From assembly GCA_963744875.1 (NCBI GenBank), contig CAVUVQ010000002.1, forward strand, positions 676,514 to 740,513: 64,000 bases of DNA. The letters run 5' to 3'. This DNA comes from JACDAE01 sp963744875 (GTDB taxonomy: Bacteria; Chloroflexota; Ktedonobacteria; Ktedonobacterales; Ktedonobacteraceae). Position 1 is the first letter of the stretch; each line of letters begins with the position of its first letter. The translations under genes were made by a program, and so were the position numbers. Of this stretch, positions 44,804-52,680 are shown piece by piece. The notes beneath the pieces are model-generated. The model searched no databases. It was not told the DNA's origin and saw only the letters and a list, made by a program, of their open reading frames with translations.

Positions 44804-45351
44804 TCTCTGCTCTCCTTCTTCTCCTGGTTACTGTAGGCTGCACGTAGCGCTGTTCTGGTACGCGTAAGAAGTTGGCTGATCGCTGCTTCGCTTTTATTCA
44901 TGAGAACGGCAATCTCAGAGCATCTCAGGTTATGAACATAACGTAAATAAAGAAGTTGCTGTTGTAATGATGGAAGTTGTTGAATATGTGAGCGTAATTG
45001 ATTGCGAACCTCGTTCTGTAGCAGGATTTGTTCTGGTTCCTCATTATCATAAAGAATTTCGGCAAAGAGATCGATATTGACTGTTACATGACGATTTAAC
45101 TTTCTGTAGTTATCGACGAGTTTATTGCGTGTCACTTTTTTTAGCCATGCCAGTCGGTCTTCAGGCCGTAAATAGTTCAGGTCATTTCGCATGAGAGCGG
45201 CTGTAAAGACCTCTGATGTGATGTCTTCGGCATCCTCACGTGTGAGTGTATATTTGCGAATATAGGTAAAGAGGATATAACCATAGCGCTCGAAGAGCAC
45301 AATCTCAGCAGAGTCATTGTGTTTGAATTGTGATGGCTGCGATTGGTCCAT
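44797..45351 (-). CDS. ECF-type RNA polymerase sigma factor
   Basis: 184 residues. Region 2 (LFERYGYILFTYIRKYTLTREDAEDITSEVFTAA and WLKKVTRNKLVDNYRKLNRH) and region 4 (LPSLQQQLLYLRYVHNLRCSEIAVLMNKSEAAISQLLTRTRTALR) are complete. Start follows AAAGGACAGAT. Expected to be held or controlled by the membrane Asp-box protein it is coupled to. Confidence 0.9.
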   Translation of the reverse strand: MDQSQPSQFKHNDSAEIVLFERYGYILFTYIRKYTLTREDAEDITSEVFTAALMRNDLNYLRPEDRLAWLKKVTRNKLVDNYRKLNRHVTVNIDLFAEILYDNEEPEQILLQNEVRNQLRSHIQQLPSLQQQLLYLRYVHNLRCSEIAVLMNKSEAAISQLLTRTRTALRAAYSNQEKKESREC

Positions 45352-45405
45352 ATCTGTCCTTTCTTAAGAAAAATTGGTATCATCCCTAATATCGTAGCAA
45401 TGATT

Positions 45406-45553
45406 GAAACCTGACATCGGTTTGACTTCTGGATTGCTGGCAATCTTGCTTAGAACAGATTGCAAGTGAAAAATTTGGTAACTGGTACGGTCTGGTGGAA
45501 ATAAAGCGTGAGGATGTGATAGCCAGACCAATCTGAAAGAGGTCTGGTTTTTT
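45406..45553 (+). ncRNA. Candidate structured leader RNA with terminator/antiterminator
   Basis: Plus strand. It begins with hairpin AAACC/GGTTT (45407-45423), then GATTGC, GCAATCT and AGATTGC (45432, 45440, 45457), which can pair in two exclusive ways. It ends with GGTCTGG (45489), CCAGACC (45523) and GGTCTGG followed by TTTTTT (45541-45553). The last two form a rho-independent terminator; the first two would form an antiterminator. This is the layout of an attenuator or riboswitch; I match no known class. No gene upstream on this strand explains the terminator. Confidence 0.45.
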
Positions 45554-45571
45554 GTTGCTGATCAGCTCAAC

Positions 45572-45676
45572 ATGCATCAGTTAGAAACGCTGGTCCGTCA
45601 GGTTGCCGATCTTTGTGGTATTCAGGAGGATCTGGGCTGCAAGGGCGAATGCAGCCACCGGGTTTCTAAGTTCTAG
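45572..45676 (+). CDS. Possible 34-residue peptide after the terminator
   Basis: ATG at 45572 opens MHQLETLVRQVADLCGIQED and continues with two more cysteines (CKGEC) to a stop overlapping the end of ureG. No good ribosome site is seen. Reported because it directly follows the attenuator-like RNA; it may be chance. Confidence 0.25.
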   Translation: MHQLETLVRQVADLCGIQEDLGCKGECSHRVSKF

Positions 45677-46377
45677 TGGTGATGGTGCTCGTGTTCGTGA
45701 CTATGAGCCTGCCCAACGTAAGGTGCATGGGCATCGATAATGTGGCGGCGTAGCTCTTGCGGCGTCTGAAGATGTTGCTGCAACCAATCGATAATTACAT
45801 TCAGACCAGTTCCATCCTTCAGGTTGGTGAAAACGAATGGTTGTTTGCCGCGTTGGAGGCGTGCATCTCGTTCCATAACTTCTAGCGAAGCCCCTACATA
45901 GGGGGCCAGATCGATTTTATTGATGACTAACAGTTCTGAGCGTGTGATGCCGGGGCCACCTTTGCGTGGTATTTTGTCGCCTCCAGACACATCGATGACA
46001 TAAATGGACACGTCGACCAGTTCCGGACTAAAGGAAGCAGCCAGGTTATCGCCGCCGCTCTCGACAAAAAGTAATTCGAGGCCGGGCAGATTTTCTTCCA
46101 GGTCGGCAATAGCTTCCAGGTTCATTGAGGCATCTTCACGGATCGCCGCATGGGGGCAACCACCCGTCTCAACGCCGCGTATGCGTTCCAGCGGTAACGT
46201 GCCCTGGCGCAACAAAAATTCGGCATCTTCTTTTGTATAGATGTCATTCGTAACTACCGCAAGGCTATAATGAGGCCAGAGACGCTTGCTCAGACTATCA
46301 ACGAGCGCGGTTTTGCCACTACCAACTGGACCTGCAATGCCCACGCGAAATGCTCGCGTAAAATCGTTCGCCGTCAT
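45673..46377 (-). CDS. ureG: Urease accessory GTPase UreG with histidine-rich tail
   Basis: 234 residues. G1 GPVGSGKT near residue 16, VVTNDIYTKEDAEFL, the nickel site CPH in GVETGGCPHAAIREDASMN, FVESGGDNLAA, and G4 NKID. It delivers nickel to urease with UreF and UreD. The C-terminus adds HSHEHEHHHH, an extra metal-binding tail that most UreG proteins lack and that resembles the end of UreE. No ureE is present here. Separated from ureC, which runs the other way. Confidence 0.95.
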   Translation of the reverse strand: MTANDFTRAFRVGIAGPVGSGKTALVDSLSKRLWPHYSLAVVTNDIYTKEDAEFLLRQGTLPLERIRGVETGGCPHAAIREDASMNLEAIADLEENLPGLELLFVESGGDNLAASFSPELVDVSIYVIDVSGGDKIPRKGGPGITRSELLVINKIDLAPYVGASLEVMERDARLQRGKQPFVFTNLKDGTGLNVIIDWLQQHLQTPQELRRHIIDAHAPYVGQAHSHEHEHHHH

Positions 46378-46465
46378 TCAAATATTCTCTTTCATGTTTG
46401 CTAGAATCAGGGAAGAGCGTTGCGCCGCTATACCTTTATTATGCAACGCATCTGGTTATATCGCA

Positions 46466-46576
46466 ATGGTTAAACCCCCTACGTTAGATGGTCCCTATGT
46501 GGATGGGCTTCTCCTTGTTGATCAACGTTTGACAGAGCCATCGGGGCGTCATCTGAATGATATACTATCATGGTAA
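46466..46576 (+). CDS. Short open frame before a terminator, doubtful
   Basis: 36 residues (MVKPPTLDGPYVDGLLLV...). Its stop lies five bases before the rho-independent terminator at 46582, which suggests it is a small gene or the tail of a truncated one. No ribosome site and no homology that I recognise. Confidence 0.25.
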   Translation: MVKPPTLDGPYVDGLLLVDQRLTEPSGRHLNDILSW

Positions 46577-46581
46577 TCAGA

Positions 46582-46602
46582 GCAGGAAAAAACCTGCTTT
46601 TT
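46582..46602 (+). terminator. Rho-independent terminator upstream of ureC
   Basis: GCAGG-AAAAAA-CCTGC followed by five T, on the plus strand, 53 bases before ureC. It would end a transcript arriving from the left, or attenuate a ureC transcript started before it. Confidence 0.6.
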
Positions 46603-46654
46603 GTATCTTGCAGGTTGGTCATTCATATAGATAAGAAGCAGGAGAGCATCGGAT

Positions 46655-48379
46655 ATGAGTTTGAACATTCCACGTCGCACGTATGCTGACCTCTACGGTC
46701 CTACCACGGGTGATCGCGTGCGCCTTGCCGACACCGAGCTGATCATCGAGGTGGAGAAAGATTTTACCGTTTATGGTGATGAAATTACATTTGGTGGCGG
46801 CAAAGTCATTCGTGATGGTATGGGTCAGAGCAGCCGGGCGATGCGTGAGGGGCCACATGGAGCACTTGACCTGGTGATTACCAATGCTCTCATTATTGAC
46901 CATTGGGGGATCGTCAAAGGCGATATCGGGGTCAAGGATGGGCGCATTGTCAAAGTTGGCAAGGCGGGCAATCCTGATATTATGGAAGGTGTTGATCCTG
47001 ACCTGATTGTTGGTTCCAGCACCGAAGTGATTGCCGGTGAGAACATGATCGTGACGGCGGGTGGCGTTGACTCCCATATTCACTTTATTTCTCCGCAGCA
47101 GGTTTACGAAGCGCTTTCCAATGGCATCACGACCATGATTGGTGGGGGAACGGGGCCCGCAACAGGCACGAATGCAACGACCTGCACGCCCGGTGCCTGG
47201 AACCTCGCCCGTATGTTGCAAGCGGCTGAGCACTGGCCGGTGAATTTCGGCTTTCTCGGGAAAGGGAATACCGCCACGGAGGCACCCCTGATTGAGCAGA
47301 TCCGTGCTGGAGCCTGTGGACTGAAGTTGCATGAGGATTGGGGCACTACGCCTGCCGCTATCGATACGTGCTTGAAGGTCGCCGATCAGTACGATGTGCA
47401 GGTTGCGATCCATACCGATACGATCAACGAAGCGGGCTTTGTGGAAGATACCATTGCGGCGATTGCAGGGCGAACCATTCATACCTATCATACAGAAGGA
47501 GCTGGTGGGGGGCATGCACCTGATATTATTCGCATTGCCTCATTCCCAAATATTTTGCCATCCTCTACTAACCCAACTATGCCTTTTACATCGAATACCC
47601 TTGCAGAACACTTAGATATGCTAATGGTCTGTCATCACCTTAACCCGCAAGTGCCTGAAGATGTTGCATTTGCCGAGAGCCGTATCCGTCCAGAAACGAT
47701 TGCGGCTGAAGATATTTTGCACGATCTGGGTGTTTTTAGTATGCTTTCCAGTGATTCGCAAGCCATGGGGCGCGTCGGCGAGGTTGTGACGCGCACGTGG
47801 CAGACCGCGCATAAAATGAAAGTGCAGCGTGGTCCACTCGCTCAGGATTCTGAGCGCAACGATAATTTTCGTGTCAAGCGTTACGTTGCCAAGTATACGA
47901 TCAATCCCGCCATTACGCATGGGGTGGCGCACACCATCGGCTCGATTGAAGCGGGTAAACTGGCTGACCTGGTGCTCTGGCGTCCAGCCTTCTTTGGTGT
48001 CAAGCCCGATATGATCGTCAAGGGAGGCTTTATTGCGTGGAGCGTGATGGGTGATGCCAACGCCTCTATTCCGACGCCGCAGCCCGTGCTTTATCGCCCA
48101 ATGTTTGGTTCTTTTGGTGGCGCGACGGCGGCAACGAGCCTGTTATTTACCTCGCAGGCGGCACTTGAGGCGGATCTGCCAGCACAACTGGGGCTGAAAA
48201 AGATACCTGTTGCAGTTGAGCATTGTCGCAACATTGGCAAGGCTGATATGAAGCTTAACGATGCCACGCCCGTTATTGAGGTTGATCCAGAGACCTATGA
48301 GGTGCGTGCCGATGGCGCGTTGCTTACCTGTGAGCCTGCTGATGTACTCCCGCTGGCGCAGCGCTATTTCTTATTTTGA
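46655..48379 (+). CDS. ureC: Urease alpha subunit (catalytic)
   Basis: 574 residues, full length. Nickel ligands and catalytic groups are all in place: HIH in GVDSHIHFISP, carbamylated lysine in CGLKLHEDWG, HTDTINEAGFVEDT, HTYHTEGAGGGHAPDII, and the flap CHHLNPQVPEDVAFAESRIR. Hydrolyses urea to ammonia and carbamate in the cytoplasm. It lies on the plus strand while ureG, ureB, ureA, ureD and ureF are on the minus strand; the beta and gamma subunits are encoded 1.7 kb away. ATG follows GGAGAGCATCGGAT. Confidence 0.97.
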   Translation: MSLNIPRRTYADLYGPTTGDRVRLADTELIIEVEKDFTVYGDEITFGGGKVIRDGMGQSSRAMREGPHGALDLVITNALIIDHWGIVKGDIGVKDGRIVKVGKAGNPDIMEGVDPDLIVGSSTEVIAGENMIVTAGGVDSHIHFISPQQVYEALSNGITTMIGGGTGPATGTNATTCTPGAWNLARMLQAAEHWPVNFGFLGKGNTATEAPLIEQIRAGACGLKLHEDWGTTPAAIDTCLKVADQYDVQVAIHTDTINEAGFVEDTIAAIAGRTIHTYHTEGAGGGHAPDIIRIASFPNILPSSTNPTMPFTSNTLAEHLDMLMVCHHLNPQVPEDVAFAESRIRPETIAAEDILHDLGVFSMLSSDSQAMGRVGEVVTRTWQTAHKMKVQRGPLAQDSERNDNFRVKRYVAKYTINPAITHGVAHTIGSIEAGKLADLVLWRPAFFGVKPDMIVKGGFIAWSVMGDANASIPTPQPVLYRPMFGSFGGATAATSLLFTSQAALEADLPAQLGLKKIPVAVEHCRNIGKADMKLNDATPVIEVDPETYEVRADGALLTCEPADVLPLAQRYFLF

Positions 48380-48410
48380 TCACACAATGCCGTTATAATC
48401 ATGTGACAGG

Positions 48411-48527
48411 GTAGGGACCCGATTGATCGCGTCAAGCAATTCATTGAAGCGTATTTGTACAGAATACCCGCATTGCACTTTGTATACGCCTCAATGAATT
48501 GCTTGACGCGATCAATCGGGTCCCTAC
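48411..48527. repeat. Perfect 37-bp-arm palindrome (GTAGGGACC family)
   Basis: Arms 48411-48447 and 48491-48527 are exact reverse complements, beginning GTAGGGACCCGATTGATCGC and reaching CAATTCATTGA; the 43-base centre also holds partly paired GTACA/TGTA. It sits 32 bases after the ureC stop, next to the pseudogene block, at one side of the strand switch in the urease locus. Confidence 0.93.
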
Positions 48528-48650
48528 AGTGGTCATGGGTTCCGTCAGATGAACTGGCTCGTCAAGTTTCTTTCACTGAAATTTTGTAAATTGGAGAGGA
48601 AAAACAAGAGCTCGTGATCTGACGGTTGGTCATGCGGCGAGTGCGTTGCG

Positions 48651-49134
48651 TCACCGGAGCTCGCAGATGTAGGATCTGGCTGGCTTGTCGTTGAGCGTGA
48701 GTTCGCCGACGGCGACGAATCCGTTGTGTTCAAGTACCTTGCGCGAAGCCGGATTGCCCAGCGTGACCCTCGCATGCAGCTTTGTGAGTCCGTACTCGGT
48801 GGCGGCGAGCTTCGCGCACCTTACGTACCGCCGCTGTGGCCAGTCCTTGCCCCGCAGCCTTCTGCGCGATCCGGTACCCCAGTTCCGCCGACCCGTCTGC
48901 CACTTCGACCAGGTTCACCCGTCCCACTACCTCGCCGCCCTCGGCCACCAGCAGGTGAAAGTAAGCCGTCCCGGCGGCCTGCCACGCGAGCATTTGCGCA
49001 TGCTGCGTGTCGAACTCGGCGAAGAACTCGTCCCCCCGATCCGGTATCGACGCCGCGAAGTAGGCCCGATTCTCCCGCTCGAACGCAAGCAGAGCTGGCG
49101 CGTGGTCGAGGCGGAGCAACTGAAGGTCTGGCAT
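48651..49134 (-). pseudogene. GC-rich GNAT acetyltransferase (RimJ/RimL-like), frameshifted
   Basis: From ATG 49134 the frame reads MPDLQLLRLDHAPALLAFER, then the GNAT core VVGRVNLVEVADGSAELGYRIA and GQGLATAAVRKV. At about 48815 a shift is needed to continue with KLAATEYGLTKLHARVTLG, NPASRKVLEHNGF and the stop at 48651. No ribosome site. GC is clearly higher than in neighbouring genes and codon third positions are mostly G/C, which points to transfer from a high-GC donor. It lies in the gap between ureC and ureB. Confidence 0.78.
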
Positions 49135-49459
49135 GTGGAGGTGGAGGCGTGGTGTTGCTTCCGCCCCGGTTCCCCTGTCCTCCTTCGATTTCGTGTGGGC
49201 GGGTTTCTCGCCCACGGCCTGCCTATCGATAAAGGAACATTCATCGACCTCTGGCGTGTCTCGTTCGTCTCGTTCTTTCACATGTTTCTCCCTTTGTTCA
49301 ATTGCTTCAATTTGGCCCTGGCGCGACTTCGATGAACGACAATTATCCTCCAACCGCGCTCCAGTCTCTGCTCATCTTGTGCTACCGCCAGCAGCACTTT
49401 CCATACCCGCGCCGAATGATTGGCGATGATCGTGATCAACAGAAGTATTGCGCGGATTG

Positions 49460-49507
49460 AAAAATGAAAAATGTCCACTATTCTACTCCATCACATTTTT
49501 CATTTTT
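49460..49507. repeat. 15-bp perfect inverted repeat, AT-rich
   Basis: AAAAATGAAAAATGT (49460-49474) and ACATTTTTCATTTTT (49493-49507) around an 18-base spacer. It may serve as a bidirectional terminator or be the end of a lost mobile piece; it stands between the GC-rich pseudogene and the next promoter. Confidence 0.7.
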
Positions 49508-49539
49508 GAGCACCCCTGCATAATTCGTCAACCACAGCC

Positions 49540-49568
49540 TTGACACAATACGATATATCGTTTATTCT
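49540..49568 (+). promoter_or_regulatory. Promoter with palindromic operator in the spacer
   Basis: TTGACA (49540-49545), exactly 17 bases, TATTCT (49563-49568). The spacer contains the 12-bp perfect palindrome ACGATATATCGT (49550-49561), an ideal site for a dimeric repressor. It serves the membrane protein gene at 49639. Confidence 0.8.
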
Positions 49569-49638
49569 TCAGGAGTTAAGTATTAATATCTAAACATCTG
49601 GCAACTTAAAATAGTATAGGTGCAAAGGAAAAAGCAAT

Positions 49639-50109
49639 ATGAATCCCGTCACTGTACTCGACTTTGTGAATATATTCTTTGCTGGTATGTTGGCTGGCAT
49701 CGAGTTCGTGATCCACTACGGTTTGCGTGGACCTTCCGAGATGTTGGACGAACATGCGCAGCTTCAGCTTCGGCAAGCGCTGGTAATGAGGTTGCGTGTA
49801 CTGGTGCCTGCCTTTTTTGCGCCAACGGCAGTGTTAGGGATTGCCCTGACAATTCTCAATGCTGGTGCACCCGGCTTTTGGTTTCGGTGTGCGGCAGTGT
49901 TTGCCGTGTGCACCTGGATCTTGATCAGAGTCGTCGGCACCGTCCCTATCAATAGTGCCACCGCAGACTGGCAACTCAGCGCACCACCGAAGAATTGGAA
50001 GGCGTTAGTTAAGCGTGCGGAACGGTTCCATATTGTCGGGGTCTGGGCAGCGATCCTGGCATTTGCGTTTTTCTTGACTGCCGTGGCACTCAAGCTGACC
50101 GTTCATTGA
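49639..50109 (+). CDS. DUF1772 (anthrone-oxygenase-like) membrane protein
   Basis: 156 residues, four helices (about 7-28, 52-72, 78-98, 133-152). The family pattern PINSATADWQ...PPKNWKALVKRAERFHIVGVWAAILAF is clear. Members include fungal anthrone oxygenases, but bacterial ones are of unknown function and often sit under a repressor that answers to small aromatic or toxic compounds. ATG follows AAAGGAAAAAGCAAT. Controlled by the operator-containing promoter just upstream. Confidence 0.82.
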   Translation: MNPVTVLDFVNIFFAGMLAGIEFVIHYGLRGPSEMLDEHAQLQLRQALVMRLRVLVPAFFAPTAVLGIALTILNAGAPGFWFRCAAVFAVCTWILIRVVGTVPINSATADWQLSAPPKNWKALVKRAERFHIVGVWAAILAFAFFLTAVALKLTVH

Positions 50110-50127
50110 CCTATAAGGCACAATTTT

Positions 50128-50436
50128 TTATTGTAGGGGACCATTGACCTGTCCATTGTGACCATACACGATCCGTGAGCCGCCAAAGGTTACCAGGTGA
50201 ATCTCTTTCTCTTCGCCTGGTTCAAAACGGATGGCGGTGCCTGCGGCAATGTTCAGGCGCATCCCGTATGCAGCGGGTCGATCAAAATCCAGGCCGCGAT
50301 TGACCTCAAAAAAGTGATAGTGACTCCCTACCTGAATGGGTCGATCACCTGTATTTTTGACGAGGATCGTGGTTGTCTTGCGCCCGTTATTCGCAAGGAT
50401 CGCGCCTTCGTTCAGCAAATATTCGCCAGGTTTCAT
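50128..50436 (-). CDS. ureB: Urease beta subunit
   Basis: 102 residues: MKPGEYLLNEGAILAN, then TGDRPIQVGSHYHFFEVN, LDFDRPAAYGMRLNI and RFEPGEEKEIHLV, the standard UreB sequence. ATG at 50436 follows AAAGGCAGAGTACGCA. 16 bases after ureA. The 3' end touches a GTAGGGGACC half repeat near 50142. Confidence 0.95.
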   Translation of the reverse strand: MKPGEYLLNEGAILANNGRKTTTILVKNTGDRPIQVGSHYHFFEVNRGLDFDRPAAYGMRLNIAAGTAIRFEPGEEKEIHLVTFGGSRIVYGHNGQVNGPLQ

Positions 50437-50452
50437 TGCGTACTCTGCCTTT

Positions 50453-50755
50453 CTATCGAATAGGATCATGAATGGTGACGAGCTTTGTACCATCGGGAAA
50501 CGTTGCCTCGACCTGGACATCGTGGATCATCTCGGCGATCCCGTCCATCACATCCTCGCGCTTCAAAATGGTCGCTCCGAATGACATGATCTCGGAGACG
50601 CTTTTCCCATCGCGGGCAGCTTCCAGAATTTCGGCGGACAAAATAGCGATGGCTTCGGGATAGTTGAGTTTCAGACCGCGCCCCTGGCGTTTGCGAGCCA
50701 GCTCTGCTGCGACAAACAATAATAATTTTTCCTGCTCTCGTTGTGTAAGGTGCAC
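50453..50755 (-). CDS. ureA: Urease gamma subunit
   Basis: 100 residues, GTG start at 50755 after AAAGGCAGGATCAG: HLTQREQEKLLLFVAAELAR, LKLNYPEAIAILSAEILEAARDGKSV, EVMDGI-type block and FPDGTKLVTIHDPI. Full length for UreA. The expected upstream urease genes are replaced by a TnpB remnant, so its promoter may have been brought in or altered by that insertion. Confidence 0.95.
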   Translation of the reverse strand: MHLTQREQEKLLLFVAAELARKRQGRGLKLNYPEAIAILSAEILEAARDGKSVSEIMSFGATILKREDVMDGIAEMIHDVQVEATFPDGTKLVTIHDPIR

Positions 50756-50762
50756 CTGATCC

Positions 50763-51094
50763 TGCCTTTCTAATGTATGTGAGCATCTGCACAAAGGTGA
50801 AGAGACCCCACTCGTTGTCCACCGCTTGAGATGCTTGTTGCGCTCTTTGTGAGCATTCGTGACCATCTGCTTCTGGGAAAGGTCTCCGATCACAACGGTT
50901 CTCTCAACCACTTTGTGTGCCAGGAGATGGGATGCTTTATGCAGACTGTCACGTTGTTTGTTATGCTTCCGTTCTGAAATACGTTTATAGACCTGGGTCA
51001 AGCGAGTATACCTTCGCGCCCCCTTTTTGCAGCGATCTCGCTTCGAGCGCATTCGGTCCAGGTGTTTATTATACCACCGATGTCCTTTGAAGCC
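50763..51094 (-). mobile_element. TnpB (IS200/IS605 family) gene remnant
   Basis: Minus strand, central part of a TnpB protein: GHRWYNKHLDRMRSKRDRC, ARRYTRLTQVYKRISERKHNKQRDSLHKASH, VVIGDLSQKQMV. A frameshift near 50820 is followed by WGLFTFVQMLTYIRKA. The N-terminal wedge, the zinc finger and the end of the RuvC domain are missing. It stops eight bases before the ureA start. No guide-RNA end could be recognised. Confidence 0.75.
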
Positions 51095-51175
51095 CCCGAT
51101 GCGGTAGAGCTGGAATTCCCCCACTTCCATGTTCGGGTACCCCCAAAATCGGTTCTTCCGCACGGAATGTGCTCA

Positions 51176-52387
51176 TCAATAGGGCGAAATCCAGAGCAAC
51201 GAGCATAGAAAGCCGCTTGGAGGGCTTCTTTTCTTACAGAGAGGCCGGAGCGGAAGAACCCCAAATTTGGGTGCACCCCTGGTTCGTGAATTATGTACAC
51301 TAAAACATTTATCCATCCATTCGAAACTACGCGAGTTTTCGATGGTAATAGAAGCATTGACGTTCGCTTGCGTGCCCCCGGCAAACGTTTGAAGAGTAGC
51401 AGCCGCCCAGGAGCTATGATTCCTGAGGGTCAGAACATCGTTAGCTCCTAAAGTGATGATAGCTTGCCCGACGTTTTGCTGGGTGCCAGCTCCTGAAGCA
51501 TATACGGTTCCCGGAACCTCGACTCCATTTACAAATAGTGCGAATTGGTTCGGTTCTGCAGTCGATACGGAAAAGGTAACCTTGTAGTCACCCGCACTAA
51601 TAACATGAATTTGAGAGGCTCCGATTGCATGAGCGATTCCAGCCGTGAGAACACCATTTGTATCAAAGCTAATGTCACCCTCTATTGGTATAGCCCGGCT
51701 ACCCAGGTTGTAAACGTATCCGTATTCGGATGCACCACCTGATGGTCCAGCGGGTCCGGTAGCTCCCGTGGGTCCAGCGGGTCCGGTAGCTCCCGTGGGT
51801 CCAGTGGTTCCAGCAGGTCCGGTAACTCCCGTGGGTCCAGCAGGCCCAGCGACTCCCGTGGGTCCAGCGGGTCCAGTGGTTCCAGCAGGTCCAGTGGGTC
51901 CAGTGGTTCCAGCAGGCCCGGCGACTCCCGTGGGTCCAGCGGGTCCGGTAGCTCCCCTGGGTCCAGTGGGTCCAGTAACTCCCGTGGGTCCAGCAGGTCC
52001 GGTAGCTCCCGTGGGTCCAGCAGGTCCAGTAGGACCACCGGCTGGTCCCTGAGGTCCTTGTGGTCCCTGAGGTCCTGTAGCCCCTTTAGGCCCAATGGCT
52101 CCTTTAGGCCCTTTAGGCCCAATGGGGCCTTGCGGTCCCTGAGGTCCTGGTGGACAAGTACACCTTCCAGGACCATCATTCGGGCGAGCATGTTTAGTAC
52201 TCCTTGCGCTACCCAAGCATTGTTTCGTTTTATTTGTATTGCTTCCTGTTTGTGAATGTGATGAGACCGCTTCTGCTGCTGTTGTCCATGCAGCCAGGCC
52301 TATCAACAAAATCAACAGGGAAAAGATGCTTACCATAAAGCGCCGTTTTCTGGCTACATTTTGATTGCTGTTTACCATAAAGCGCAT
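51176..52387 (-). CDS. Secreted collagen-like (GPTGPT) protein with BclA-type C-terminal domain
   Basis: 403 residues. A signal peptide or anchor (MVSIFSLLILLIGLAAWTT), a short linker with two cysteines, about 45 Gly-X-Y triplets, first GPQGPQ/GPKG then GPTGPAGPTGAT, and a C-terminal jelly-roll-like domain as in Bacillus BclA (AGDYKVTFSVSTAEPNQFALFVNG, IITLGANDVLTLRNHSS). The domain ends about ASITIEN; the last 52 residues do not fit and run toward the TnpB remnant, so the true 3' end seems lost. Surface filament or adhesin is the likely role. Start at 52387 after AGAGAAGTAAA. Confidence 0.85.
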   Translation of the reverse strand: MRFMVNSNQNVARKRRFMVSIFSLLILLIGLAAWTTAAEAVSSHSQTGSNTNKTKQCLGSARSTKHARPNDGPGRCTCPPGPQGPQGPIGPKGPKGAIGPKGATGPQGPQGPQGPAGGPTGPAGPTGATGPAGPTGVTGPTGPRGATGPAGPTGVAGPAGTTGPTGPAGTTGPAGPTGVAGPAGPTGVTGPAGTTGPTGATGPAGPTGATGPAGPSGGASEYGYVYNLGSRAIPIEGDISFDTNGVLTAGIAHAIGASQIHVISAGDYKVTFSVSTAEPNQFALFVNGVEVPGTVYASGAGTQQNVGQAIITLGANDVLTLRNHSSWAAATLQTFAGGTQANVNASITIENSRSFEWMDKCFSVHNSRTRGAPKFGVLPLRPLCKKRSPPSGFLCSLLWISPY

Positions 52388-52680
52388 TTTACTTCTCTTT
52401 CTGCTTGATGGATATTTCTGTATGTACAATCAGAGGCTATATTTTTTTACTATAGAGGGGTGCAAAATATATATATATGCATGTACCAAAATTTATACTG
52501 ACAGGATTTTTCCCATAAAGTTGTGCTGCATTGTGCCAATAGCTCTTTTTATGATTTCTCTATACTGATCGTAAGCCAATGAATGCGTTGGGAGGAAGTA
52601 TGAAACAAGGAATATTTCCATCATTTCCACGCGAGCAATGGTGTTGGAAGAAAAGGGAAAGGTGAGAGAGGAGTATTTCA

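Noticed and set aside
45386..45577. 63-codon minus-strand frame upstream of the ECF sigma gene
   Set aside because: Lies in the structured RNA region, without ribosome site or homology.
46619..47515. 298-codon minus-strand frame inside ureC
   Set aside because: Shadow of a strongly conserved urease gene.
48685..49335. 216-codon and 168-codon plus-strand frames opposite the GC-rich acetyltransferase
   Set aside because: Long frames are expected by chance in GC-rich DNA; the GNAT sequence on the minus strand explains the region.
51760..52150. Short tandem repeats that look at first like a CRISPR or minisatellite array
   Set aside because: The 9-base periodicity encodes Gly-X-Y triplets of the collagen-like protein; no constant repeats with unique spacers.
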